Below are positions 42,780-53,535 of a stretch of 64,000 nucleotides of DNA, one piece after another. Source of the DNA: Notospermus geniculatus (Eukaryota; Nemertea; Pilidiophora; Heteronemertea; Lineidae); contig NMRB01002920.1 in assembly GCA_002633025.1 (NCBI GenBank), positions 16,615-80,614 on the forward strand, given 5' to 3'. A model generated the notes under the pieces. It made no database searches. It was not told the DNA's origin and saw only the letters and a program-made list of their open reading frames with translations. A program made the translations under genes and the position numbers. The first letter of the stretch is position 1; each line of letters begins with the position of its first letter.

Positions 42780-44741
42780 ATCATCAGCTTCTAAAACCTT
42801 CCAGCCATTGTCAGACCTGTAATATCTTTGTGAGACATTCTGCAAAGGGAAATGTGATTTGATCACGACACAACATCTTTTGCAGTACTTACAGCAACAA
42901 CTCACTCAATGACACAAACGTCTCACTAAGATGCAATTGTCACCATAGCCTAGCGACGCCTCTGAAAGAAAACAAAACAGTGACTTGATGGAAACTTCTG
43001 AAATGAAATTGTCAATGGACCATGTGCTCACCTGAGTGTACAGTTAAATCTACTAAGAGGTTTATGAAAGTTCATGTAGTAAGGAGGCGAAGTACATTTT
43101 TCAAGATGGCCGCCAGTTGGTAGCCGTGCACGAAGTCCAATACGGCCAAAATTCCGCATAAGATTCTCACCAGGTTAGAACATTACCTGATATTGTTCAT
43201 GTGACATTGGCCAATGTCTGTTTTTCAAGATGGCCAACTGGCGGCCATATTTGATGAGCTGTCATCTTGGATGAGCAGTAACTGCTGGTCTTCAAATCAT
43301 CCACTGTGTGGAGCGGCTGCATAGGAAGGCTAGCTATAAGCTTCAAGATGGCCACCATAGCTGCCATCTTGGATGGGTAGTATTGCTGGCCTTCAAATCA
43401 CCCATTGGAGTGAAAGTTAGCTATTCAGATTTTATGCGCCACCCTCTCCATGTACAGAATGAGCAACACATTAGATAATCATCACAAATCAACAGTATGC
43501 AATTTTCATCATTGCCACCACTCAGTGCTTCCTAAAACATTCACAATTTCTTTTGCAATCCAATTTTGATACAACTTTCAACAAGGTGTATGTGCTCTTT
43601 CAGACATGTTCAGAGAAAACCAAACAAACCCGAAGATACTACATACCTTTTTAGGCTGTGGGGAGAACTCGTCATCACTTTCATTGTCACCAGCATCATA
43701 GTTGGGATCCTGGCTGTCATCTGATGCATCAAATGTAACTGTTTTCTTTGCACATTTGCGCTTTGGTCGACCATTCTGAGGTGCAGAATTTCCGGTACCT
43801 CCCCCTTCTTCAATTGCTTTACTCTCAGATCTGGTTCTCCCAGGAGATGGACTCAATGAAGATTCAGAAACGAGTGGATTCCGTGTGGCGTTTCGTGCTT
43901 TCTGCCTTCCTCTATCATTCTCGTCATGCATTTCTGTGTACTCCTGACTGGTGCTTGCCACAGGACTGTTGTTCCTCACAAAATTCTCGTTACTCACTCC
44001 AACATGCGGAACCGTTTTTCTTCCCTGGCCTTTAGAAGACGATCCCATTGAGAACGGATTTTTATAATCCTGATTGATATTAACAGCTTTGTTTCTATTC
44101 AGCAATTCATTTGCAGAATTCGTCCATGTCTGTTGCGAAGTTTTCTTGTGAACAGAACGTTGTTCTAATCGGAATCCCCCCGACTGTACATTTCTCCCAA
44201 TCCCATCCCAAATAGCACGATCATCGTCAGGTCCCGACATCATATCATTGCATTTATCAACGGCACCTGCATTCAAGGGTTTACCACGAATTGACGTATC
44301 TACCATTGGCTTTTTGCCGTTAATAAAAGCACTTTCGTCGTCGGAAGTGACTGGACTGTCCAAAAAAGAACCAGCTGAACAGTTACTAGTATTTGGTTTC
44401 GACATTACATTTGATTTAGAATCAGAATGCTGAACTCTTCCTGCATTCATATGAGAAGTCATTGATGGTTTTCGGCCAAGGCTATAAACAGGGATTTTCC
44501 ATGTATTGTCCGGCTGTGAAAAATGGTGCGGAGAATGCCATTCATCGTTTGGAGAAGCACACCTCGAGGGCGGACGTGAAACACGCTTTGGTGAAACCTG
44601 TGCATTTGAACAATCATTACCAGAGACTTGATCAGACAGATTACCACAATATCCCTCAGGAATAAGGTTTTGCCTGCCATTTCTCTGGGGAGGAATTTTT
44701 TGAGTCCTTGTCGGAGACCTAAATTGATGATTTTTTTCCAT
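42780..44741 (-). CDS. Unrecognised Ser/Asp-rich protein, two exons read
   Basis: Exon 1 (44,741-43,647) starts MEKNHQFRSPTRTQKIPPQR and gives 365 codons, ending QPKK before a clean donor (AAG|GTATGT). A second exon at 42,839-42,780 has an acceptor CCTTTGCAG, exactly 20 in-frame codons (NVSQRYYRSDNGWKVLEADD) and a donor GTGAGT. Further exons are not visible and may lie below 42.7 kb. The protein is low-complexity, rich in Ser, Asn, Asp and basic residues, with a basic cluster (RPKRKCAKKTVTF) beside an acidic patch (DNESDDEF), which suggests a nuclear protein. I do not recognise the family. It looks like a host gene and not a transposon gene, because it has typical splice sites and no repeat borders. 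Confidence 0.6.
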
Positions 44742-45277
44742 CCGCTGCGTTTCAAAACCCGAGTCAAATTTGTACGTTGACGGAATGTACGCGCGCTACA
44801 GCTGACTAGGTGAAAAGTGATTAGCGAGTTTAGTGCGTTCACTGCGTTCTTTGGACTCGATTCGTTTCTTGCATAACCATGTTGAACCGCATGTCGGTTG
44901 CGGTGCGGCGACCAGATTTTCCGTTCCGCAATCGACTCGCCGCAGAAGTATGAATTGGCCTTAGGCTGGGTTTACATAGAGCCACACGAAACACGATCAC
45001 TCGACACGGTACGTTGACATACGCGTGTGTTGATGAACTGACAATGGATTTTTCATTTGGCCGTTTACATTGGTCTATACGCGTGGGGTTACGTAGAGAG
45101 TGGAGTACATACACGTTTTGAAGAGAACGAGCATGCTCGTTCTTTCAGGCGTGTGCTGACTTCGTTGGAAGATTTTGCGTTTTTTCCAAGTACGGAGATC
45201 GTGTGTTTAATGTCATCGAGAGACCGGGTACCAGTCTATTATTGGTTAAACGCTGTGGTAAGCTCTGCTCTCCCGAT

Positions 45278-45412
45278 TCGGGGGTAGCGAGCATAAAGGG
45301 GTCGTAACCCTACGTCTGGCCTTAGCCAGGCGTAGTGCTCGTTGTGGCCCTTGCACTACGCCTAGTTTAGGCCTGACGTAGGGTTACGACCTCTTTATGC
45401 TCGCTACCCCTG
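45278..45412. repeat. ~135-bp palindromic element
   Basis: GGGTAGCGAGCATAAAGGGG, TCGTAACCCTACGTC and AGGCGTAGTGC are mirrored by GCACTACGCCT, GACGTAGGGTTACGA and CCTCTTTATGCTCGCTACCC. The arms are ~58 bp. Lies between the divergent genes at 44.7 and 46.1 kb. Confidence 0.8.
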
Positions 45413-46058
45413 GTGTTCCCACTGACTGAACGCGATCGGATAAACTTATCACGAACGGTTTGTGCAGATCTGTGTTGTCGCACCGGGTGTGTGTGAGCAA
45501 CGGACGCGTGCAGCTATATCCAGCCCGGGTCGGACACAATGAATTTCGCCCTGTCATGTCTGTAGAGGTTAAAATGAGAAGTTCACTCACCCAGTCATGC
45601 CAGTTAACCCACGATTGCGGAAATTCCTGATTGCGAACTTCCTTCATCGTGACCCGCAGGTTTTCCCTTACAGTGTCATGAATGGCCGGCCGTTTTTAGG
45701 CCTGGCAGAGGCTCACGCTGAACGTAAATGGTGGTACGTCACAACTGTTAACAAAATCAGTGAGCGTAACGATATCAATATTCATCTGAATGTATTGAAG
45801 AAATGTTTCATTGAGGCTTACATTCTACTCCTCTCAGGTTTTCCACACATTCCTCCCACCTATTCCATGCTGTGAGAGGTCCATATATAACTAGTTAAGG
45901 AAACACGCCCAGTCAGGTTGATTTTTCAGAATTCAAATCACACACAGTCGTCTTAAGATTGATCCCTATATTCTCAAAGAACGATCTTCCTTTTCGGCAG
46001 TGTTTCAAAGGTACCGTCGACGAGAGACACACGTGGAGCAAAACAAGACGACTTAGGT
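45413..46058. other. Upstream region of the transporter gene
   Basis: Probable promoter and 5' UTR side of the 46,059 gene. A short frame at 45,597-45,875 has no recognisable motif and is not called. No other feature seen. Confidence 0.35.
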
Positions 46059-47672
46059 ATGCCGAATGAGGATTCAGAACGACAGACTCTGCTGACCAAC
46101 TCCACCAGTCGTGATCAGAGAAAACGACGATGGGGTATCAGTTGCCTTATGTTAGCTATACTGCTACACTCAACAAGTACGAATGCGTTTGATTCAGTTT
46201 TAGTGCATGACACCAGGACGTTCTTCCATCTCGACTACAAGTCGTACTCTCCGTTTGCTATCATGGGAGGAATTCTCATCTACATTTTACCTGCCCTTGC
46301 TGGATTGTATGCCGATCTCCTCGTGGGAAAGTATTGTGCCCTATTCTTTGGACTTTGTCTGAAGGCCGTCGGTTCTTTCATGGGATTCAGTGTTATTTTG
46401 AAAATGGAGATGGCACCAACTAGGGATGCAGTAACGATGAAGGTACTTTTTGCTGTGTATTTCGTCTCCTCAATCATGTCAATACTGACGGCCGTGGGAG
46501 TTTGTTTTACTGTGCCACTGTTTTTCTCATTCGGTAAAGATCAGGTCAAACAAACCTTCGAATCAGTATCCACGTTGGTGAAATGGGAACTCTTAGCATT
46601 TGTGACAGGTTGCCTACTTGAATTCCTATTCCGCTGTAACTACATCTTCATTCCGCCGTATTATTCTGATGATATACATTACTATAGTACTGTTCACCAT
46701 GCTGTAATCTCGGCTGTAGATGTACTCGCACTGGTTGTTTTTCTTCTTGGGAAACCTGGCTACGAGATACGGAACACGACAGAAGGGAGAAATTCGTTCA
46801 GAGAATTGTTAAAGATATCAAAATCTTGTGTGTGCTCATGGTTTGGTCGCTGGTATGAAACCTCTCAGGACCTTCCGCAGGATGACAGGGAAACAAGGAA
46901 ATTACGGAGACTCAAATTCAGAAGAGGGATTCTCACTCTACCGCTCCTCTCGGTTGTAGCTGCTGTTGTCATCTTATTTTGCGCGGTAGATATTTTGTCG
47001 GATCTAATGATAAAGCAATATCGACCACAGCAACAGGACGTATATAACATAATAAGAAACGCACATTCGATGACGATCATTGCCATCATTCCGCTGACAG
47101 AATGCGCACGGAAGATAATCGGACATCACATGTGGCAGAACAGTCTTGGCAACCATTTAAAAATACTAGGTTTGGGATTCATCTTGACCTCTGTAGCCTT
47201 TCTAACAGCAGCTCCCATCGCCTCCGACATTATTTCGGCCCCAGATAAACCAGGTGACATGTTAAAACTGATTCCACAGAATATCATAATGGGGCTTGCG
47301 TGTTTCACGTTGATCAGCCAAGTGTTATCAGTGTGCCTGACAATGTGTCCTCCAGGATTAACTACTTTCATATTCGCTCTCGAGATCTCTTTAAGCCTAC
47401 TTTTTGTTCCCCTTACCATCGCTGTTGCTATTGCGTTGAACAGGAAACGTCTTGTAAAACACACTGATATAACATTTTATATCCTTGCCGCTACCGTAGC
47501 AATCGTTGCCGCTGTTTATATCCCAGTATCTAAGTTGTTCGTGAAGGCCAGTGACGCAGTAGCTGAAGAGGAAGATCGACTAGCAGAATCCAACGACCAC
47601 GGAGAACTTGCGAGCGACTTCGGTCCTCGAGAAGAACTCATCACTCATAGTGTTGAGTCCGTGAACAACTGA
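46059..47672 (+). CDS. SLC15/POT-type proton-coupled peptide transporter-like protein, single exon
   Basis: 537 aa with about 12 hydrophobic segments, an N-terminal polar tail (MPNEDSERQTLLTNSTSRDQ) and a polar acidic C-terminus. The segment YILPALAGLYADLLVGKYCA is the POT/MFS motif linking TM2 and TM3, where the family has PxxGxxAD. A second typical segment is LIPQNIIMGLACFTLISQ (the IPQ...G..E/xxF helix of POT proteins). The central cytoplasmic loop carries the basic stretch TRKLRRLKFRRG. The family imports di- and tripeptides or histidine with protons at plasma or lysosomal membranes. The ExxER signature in TM1 is not evident (AFDSVLVHDTRTFF), so transport may be altered or the substrate different. 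The start is the first ATG, preceded by in-frame noncoding sequence. No introns. Confidence 0.75.
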   Translation: MPNEDSERQTLLTNSTSRDQRKRRWGISCLMLAILLHSTSTNAFDSVLVHDTRTFFHLDYKSYSPFAIMGGILIYILPALAGLYADLLVGKYCALFFGLCLKAVGSFMGFSVILKMEMAPTRDAVTMKVLFAVYFVSSIMSILTAVGVCFTVPLFFSFGKDQVKQTFESVSTLVKWELLAFVTGCLLEFLFRCNYIFIPPYYSDDIHYYSTVHHAVISAVDVLALVVFLLGKPGYEIRNTTEGRNSFRELLKISKSCVCSWFGRWYETSQDLPQDDRETRKLRRLKFRRGILTLPLLSVVAAVVILFCAVDILSDLMIKQYRPQQQDVYNIIRNAHSMTIIAIIPLTECARKIIGHHMWQNSLGNHLKILGLGFILTSVAFLTAAPIASDIISAPDKPGDMLKLIPQNIIMGLACFTLISQVLSVCLTMCPPGLTTFIFALEISLSLLFVPLTIAVAIALNRKRLVKHTDITFYILAATVAIVAAVYIPVSKLFVKASDAVAEEEDRLAESNDHGELASDFGPREELITHSVESVNN

Positions 47673-48075
47673 TCAACTGGAAAAACCATATAAGACATGT
47701 CGCAACCGAGGACTTCGGATGAGTATGACGATGTTTTTTTGATTGTAGGCCTATAATTCCTATCCTCCCGGTACAAATTCCAATTGAAATTCAAATAAGC
47801 TTTATTTTCATCGGTATGTTACAAATTGAGAAGAAATGAGCTCCAATTAGCTCGTACACGATATCAAACATATTATATAAAAACAATGAATAACAGACAA
47901 CAGGCGTATGTTGCAGCACAATTCAGTTATAAAATAGATCCAATGGATAATACAATTTCAAATTTCCTGAGGATAAGAAAGAAGGATAAGAAGACTGCAT
48001 AAACGTGTTCAAGAACACATTAAAACTCTGTTTTAAAGTGACATATGACACACTTGCAGACATCTCAATTCCAGG

Positions 48076-48260
48076 AGCTTAACAGTCTCCGAAACTCAGC
48101 AAAATTGCCGACAAGCCTGAGGCAGTTTGGTAGACTGTTCCAAATTTTTGAGCTCCAATGACAAAAGCTGTTTTTTCCTTATCTTACAGACTCAAAGGCG
48201 TCAGTGCTTGTAGCATTTTTCCGGCGTAGGTTCTAGGTACTAATTTTGGTCTGTACAAGA
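48076..48260 (-). pseudogene. Remnant of a LINE C-terminus
   Basis: On the minus strand WSSKIWNSLPNCLRLVGNFA then EFRRLLSSWN, ending at a stop, has the W..LP......F+..L pattern found at the C-terminus of many non-LTR retrotransposon proteins. The upstream frame is broken by stops. Confidence 0.5.
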
Positions 48261-48639
48261 GCAGACAGGTATGAGGGTCTTTCTTTAGTTTTATATACTC
48301 CTCTGCAATCAGCATAAACATGTTGAAAGCTCTACAATCTGTAAACTTCTGCAATCAGCGTTAGTCTCTGGAAGTGCAGGGAGATTGATTCGTCTTTGGC
48401 AAGGAGTTGTTCAAAGCAAGCGGAGAGTTCGATATTAGTTAAGTTTTTTCTATTTTCTTGGTGTTAGATGTACTGCAAAAGTATGGGCGGTTATTCCCGC
48501 AGATTTAGACGTAGCTTATTTAGGCGTTTAAAGTAGGTGACGAGGAGGTTATTTTGTTAGAAACCCAGATTATCAGTACTGAATATCAGTGCTTCAGAAT
48601 ATTAGTGCTGAAATTTGTGAAGATTCATTTCAAAGTATT

Positions 48640-49665
48640 TGATTGAGGGTGCTGGGGACTTAACAGAGGTTTACAACTTTGGGGAAATCTCGGAAAGTAC
48701 TACAGCTATCTTGTTGAGAATTTCATGGTTGATACTAAGGTCCATATCATTGATCCTGACAGAATATCAACCAGCTCCTTCTATTGTTTCACCACTTTCT
48801 GTAATCAGTATTTTACAGCTCTGCAGGGGAAAGCAGTCATTAGCAGATCGTTTCAAAACATCATCTGTGTACAGCCTGGACTATGTACTGTTACATCAGC
48901 CAGTAAAAAGTGAAGTTTTTTTCAAACAGGGACAGTTGAAAGTGCATCATTTTCACCGTAAGATTTCTCAAGTTTCTGTTTTATCCAAGGGCTGTACTGA
49001 ATAGCCTTTTGGCAGTAGGCCTAAATAGCTATTGTGCAAAGGGGAATGAACTGACCACCTCTTACAGACGGGACAGGGGTCCCTGCCTATTACTCCATAA
49101 CGCTGTAACAGCTTGTAATGGTCAAATGACTCCTCCATATCTGGGTCGTTTTGAGTGTCTCCAAAAACAGCTGAAATGAACAGGGGCAGGTATCGGTGTG
49201 GTTACTTTTCCAAGCAGTGTCAAAACATAACAGACATGTGAGGTCACTAAACTTGTAAAGAGTTCACTTGACATTATTCAGTTCATCAACCGGCTCGGAC
49301 TTGAATAAAGTTGAGACTGGGCAGTATAACCGATATTTCTATCCTAAAAAAAGCCCTGTTGTGATGGATCTTGTTTGTTTCCTTTTGAATAGTCTTATCC
49401 AACATGATGCCAAGAATATTTAGTCCAAGTCTCTATGGAAAATATTGACTTGCTTGATTCCTTCAGCAATTTCTAATGCATTCAAAATGACTAATTACAG
49501 TAAGCAGTGAAACAATAGAAGGAGCTGGTTGATATTATGTCATGATCAATGATATGGACCATAGTGTCAACCGTGAAATTGTCAACAAGATAGCTGTAAT
49601 ACTTTCCAAAATTTCCCCAAAGTTGAAAACCTGTGTTAAATCTCCAGCACCTTTGTGAAGATTTT
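48640..49665. mobile_element. Foldback with ~175-bp arms
   Basis: GGTGCTGGGGACTTAACAGA, AACTTTGGGGAAAT, TACTACAGCTATCTTGTTGA, ATATCAACCAGCTCCTTCTA and TTGTTTCAC in the left arm recur complemented at 49,500-49,665. Both arms are diverged (~85-90% by eye). Non-coding. Confidence 0.7.
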
Positions 49666-49756
49666 TCTTTAAATTAAACACAAGTTTATTTCTTAATTAA
49701 CTTTTAGAGTGATGGGAACGTTGGTGGAGAAAGAGGTTTTACCAATTACCCGTTCA

Positions 49757-50495
49757 CAGTGCTCCTTAACTTGCATAAAGGTAAAAAAAATTGCATTGAA
49801 ATGAAACTTGTGCCATATTGTAGCCAATATCGTGTAGTTTTCATAACTGAAAGAATTTTAAAAATCTGTTGGGAAAATTTTGAAAAAAGCGAATTTTTGT
49901 ATTTGTGTACATTTTCCTGTACATTTGTACATGTGCAATGTACAGGAAAGAATGGAAAACACCTGAAGCTTTGTCTATTGATATCTAAATGATGACAAAA
50001 TCAATTGCGATCGGAATGGAACATGTGGTAACCACTATGTAGCAAAGGTGGAAGACAAAATTAGGTTGCGCAATCAGCAGTGCTTGTTGAGTAATAGGTG
50101 GCATTGCCACACCCTTTTACCTCAAATGGTAAAAATTGTCCTATTATTGACGTACATTACTCAGAAACGGTACCTGATTACGCAACCAAATTTTGTCTAC
50201 AACCTTGGCTACATAGTGGTTACCACATATTCCATTCCGATCGTAATTGATTTTGTCATCCTTAAGATATCAATAGACAAAGCTTCAGGTGTTTTCCATT
50301 CTTTCCTGTACATTGCACATGTACAAATGTTCAGGGAAGTGTACACAAATACAAAAACTCACTGTTTTCATGATTTTCCCAACAGATTTTTAAAATTCTT
50401 TCAGTTATGGAAACTACACGATATTGACTACAATATGGCACAGGTATTATTTCAATGCAATTTTTTTAACCTTTATGCAAGTTAAGGAGCGCTGT
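49757..50495. mobile_element. Foldback with ~340-bp arms, CACAGTGCTCC-type ends
   Basis: The left end CACAGTGCTCCTTAACTTGC mirrors the right end GCAAGTTAAGGAGCGCTGTG. Long inner matches include CAATGTACAGGAAAGAATGG and GGTAACCACTATGTAGC. The terminus CACAGTG is shared with the 10-kb foldback, which may indicate one superfamily. The ORFs over it are not genes. Confidence 0.75.
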
Positions 50496-50567
50496 GCGTT
50501 ATAATGGTAGAACTTAATGAAATTTGGGTACCTCCATTTTTGGTCTTTTTTTTCAGTTTTGCCGTTG

Positions 50568-51665
50568 TCATTTTTCAGGCTTTCGGCTGTCTCCAAAGAG
50601 AATTTGAGCTGTTTTTCTATTTACCGTATCTTTTGGGGTTGCTGTGTTTTTTTGGTTTTTAGTGTGTTTGGTGGCTCCTCGCTCTCCGCCCACTTTCCCG
50701 TTACTCCGGTCTGCTGTATACATCACAACTCGGACGACAGCTCCTTTGAGATCACCAGTTTTCACAGGAACAAAATGCATGAACGAGCCATCACTTGGAC
50801 TAAACTCGAAATGATGATCGTTAGTATCATAGGTTTGAGGATAAAATAATGTCAACGTTTCATGATATGTGAACCTACCTTTTCCTTGTTTTACGAGACC
50901 GTTTTTAGGGTCAGGGATCTGCTCCATTGCAACAGCGCAAGGTAACGGCAGGCCGATCAGGAAGAGCAGGCCAGACCAAAGGTCTAATTTTGGCAAAAAA
51001 TCGGAACATCGCTGATAAAGTATTGGCCTAGCCAGAAGCTTGACGCGGTATTTCACTGGTTCATATAAGAATTCTTCCACATGAGAGAATAAATACATGC
51101 GTCCAGAATCCATAAGCAAGTAGTGCATTCCTCGTTGTAATCGTAAGGATACTTCTCGTAGAATAACACGAACACCGTTTATAAGAATAAGGTCGAAATC
51201 GTTAGATTTGTTACTAGATTCTTTTATGTCGTAGATTGTATATACAGGACGGCCAGATATCCTACAAGAGAGAGAGACCTTCCCGAGTTCTATTCGTATG
51301 TAATACTGCAGTCGCCGTCGAAGGCAAATTTCTGTTGTCGAGACGATCAGTTTTCCCGAACGCCTACCCCGAACGACATCACAAAGTGTAAACAACTGTG
51401 TTTGCTTGAAAAGAAATATGTACCGTTTGTATACAGCGTCCTGCACGACCGAATACGTGTCAAGAAACACCTGTTTCTCATAGAGAATAAGATAGTCCTT
51501 GCTCTTGTAATGATGGTACACTTTCAGAGCGTTCAACGGGGAGGTGGACGTCGGGTTGTAAATCACGATAATCCAGCCGCTCGTCCAATCAAAGATCATG
51601 ACGGCACTTTTAGTTACAGGTGGGCGAAATTTGCCGATGTTGGTTACCCTATAGTTCAATCTGCG
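50568..51665 (-). CDS. Unrecognised protein B, relative of the 19-kb and 54-kb proteins
   Basis: About 360 codons open on the minus strand. The first in-frame start is not ATG; a plausible acceptor (AAACGCAG|A at ~51,665) suggests it begins as an internal exon. No family is recognised. Near the middle is RYIFLFKQTQLFTLCDVVRG, comparable with YLFDKWSLVYKL in the 19-kb protein. The C-terminal part LTLFYPQTYDTND...SPSDGSFMHFVPVK and VVMYT aligns with both relatives. Between them a hydrophobic LWSGLLFLIGLPLPCAVA could be an internal membrane or signal-like segment, or retained intron. The tail after SNGK is Lys/Thr-rich and may be noncoding read-through past a donor (GTGGGC). It lies next to a mariner-like foldback that begins right at the exon edge. 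Confidence 0.5.
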   Translation of the reverse strand, partial: RRLNYRVTNIGKFRPPVTKSAVMIFDWTSGWIIVIYNPTSTSPLNALKVYHHYKSKDYLILYEKQVFLDTYSVVQDAVYKRYIFLFKQTQLFTLCDVVRGRRSGKLIVSTTEICLRRRLQYYIRIELGKVSLSCRISGRPVYTIYDIKESSNKSNDFDLILINGVRVILREVSLRLQRGMHYLLMDSGRMYLFSHVEEFLYEPVKYRVKLLARPILYQRCSDFLPKLDLWSGLLFLIGLPLPCAVAMEQIPDPKNGLVKQGKGRFTYHETLTLFYPQTYDTNDHHFEFSPSDGSFMHFVPVKTGDLKGAVVRVVMYTADRSNGKVGGERGATKHTKNQKNTATPKDTVNRKTAQILFGDSRKPEK

Positions 51666-51675
51666 TTTATCCTAT

Positions 51676-52613
51676 AAATGTACACTCATGGCCAAAAGTA
51701 AATGGACAGCAGTTTATCTTGAATATCTCCAAACCAATGGGGTGGAGAAAATTGAATCTAATGGTATCAGCGTCGAAAAAATCGGCTGAAAACCGCATTT
51801 GACAGAAGGAATTTTGTAAAGGTATGTTTTTTGCTACTTTTTTATTTGCATGATTTCATTCAAAATTTTTATATCACTGTGTTCTACTCAGCGAGGCCTT
51901 TCATAAAATATCCTGAAATTTCAAATATTCCGTGTAGAAATGTGATTTTGGGGCACTTTTATCCAAATATTTTTGGCTACGCGTGCAACACCTTTGACAG
52001 AGCCCCTTGAACCCCATGGTCATGCCGGTAGATAAAAATCAATGGCCATTGAATAGTTTGTGGGATTGACGAGGTGCCAACAGGCTGTGAATTGGTCAAC
52101 TACCAGGAATCCACTGAATTGACGCAGTCTGTTATGGAAATTGACCCTCCTGCATGACAAACGCAACCTTCAGCCACAAATGGGTTTCTTTATTCAATGT
52201 GAACTAGAAATGACAATACTTAGTTTTCATTCACCACCACAACTCACAACAGTGCAGAGGCCTGTGTCAAAGGTGTTGCACGCGTGGCCAAAAATATTTT
52301 GATAAAAGTGCCTCAAAATCACATTTCTACACGAAATATTTGAAATTTCAGGATATTTTATGAAAGGCCTCGATGAGTAGAACACAGTGATATAAAAATT
52401 TTGAATGAAATCATGCAAATAAAAAGTAGCAAAAAACATACCTTTACAAAATGCCTTCTGTCAAATGCGGTTTCAGCGGATTTTTTCGAGGCTGATACCA
52501 TTAGATAGCCAGGAAAATTTACGACTACATATGTCGGATTCAATTTTCTTCACCCCATTGGTTTGGAAATATTCAAGGTAAACTGCTGTCCATTTACTTT
52601 TGGCCATGAGTGT
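51676..52613. mobile_element. Tc1/mariner-like foldback, TA-flanked
   Basis: Ends CACTCATGGCCAAAAGTAAA and the complement are flanked by TA on both sides, as in Tc1/mariner elements. Arms of ~340 bp are near-identical inverted copies; the ~210-bp centre is unique. No transposase. It separates the coding block at 50.6-51.67 kb from the block at 52.7-54.5 kb. Confidence 0.8.
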
Positions 52614-52735
52614 ACGTCTAGAACGATCAAGGCCTTAATACTTACTGTTGGTCAAACCTGATATAATAAAAGGAGTCGTCCTCTATACTAGATATTTCGC
52701 AAATTTTCCACCCCAACCGGGCTGGCACTTTCAAG

Positions 52736-53050
52736 TCAAGCAGACGTGTAAAACCTGCAGATTACTTCCGTCATGCAAATATGTCCGGCCCAGGAATCAG
52801 GAGAGACGTTGAGAACGTTTGACATTCCCAAAGTCACGCTCGGATCAGCGACCTCAAACTTAAAACATCCGCTGTTTTTTGAGTCTGAGGCCACTGGAAT
52901 CTTTCGTCGTGAAAAGTGATTACAATTAGTGGATGACAGCCTGACATCCCCGCAGTTAATAATTTTCATGATACAGATTGGCCAATTCCCAGTCAATGGG
53001 TCATACGAATAAAGACTACCAAATGCTTTTACTTCAGATCTGTACAGCAT
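52736..53050 (-). pseudogene. Short Cys-containing coding fragment of unknown family
   Basis: About 105 codons ending in a stop. They include GNWPICIMKIINCGDVRLSS, SGCFKFEVADPSVTLGMSN and SWAGHICMTEVICRFYTS. No recognised domain. It lies between the two members of the unrecognised family on the same strand and could be another exon or a degraded piece of that locus. Confidence 0.35.
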
Positions 53051-53535
53051 TGCCTAGTGTATTTGTGTTGCAAAATTTAAGTACAGGCATTTACTAGTCT
53101 TTATTCATATGACCCAATAACTAGGGAAAGATGTGTGCGCCACATAGGCATGCATTCGGCGAATTGCCCATAGAACAGTATATTATTCACAGTGGTATCC
53201 GCCTCAAGCAAATGTTCTCCCTCATATACACGGAAGTCAATAGGGTCATACATGTATATTGATTATTTGCACCAGATTTCACTGCCAGGCGATGTTCATT
53301 TGTTGATCAAAATTAACCAATCAGCGGACCCACTCTCTGTTCGAGTTTGGTAGTCTCGCAGCCGACGACGCATCTGTTAATCTGACGTTGCAATAGGCAA
53401 AACTTGTCATTTTAATGCATAAGATTGATATGACAAAGAGGCTGCATAAACATCAAGATACTGCTGATATCGTTCTGCCCAACGCCTGCTATCTTCAGGA
53501 GAACAATACCGTTGAATAACCATTATGATCTCAAA

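Noticed and set aside
52021-52029. GCCGGTAG as a tenth footprint variant
   Set aside because: Lacks the left TA; could be a mutated footprint but cannot be shown.
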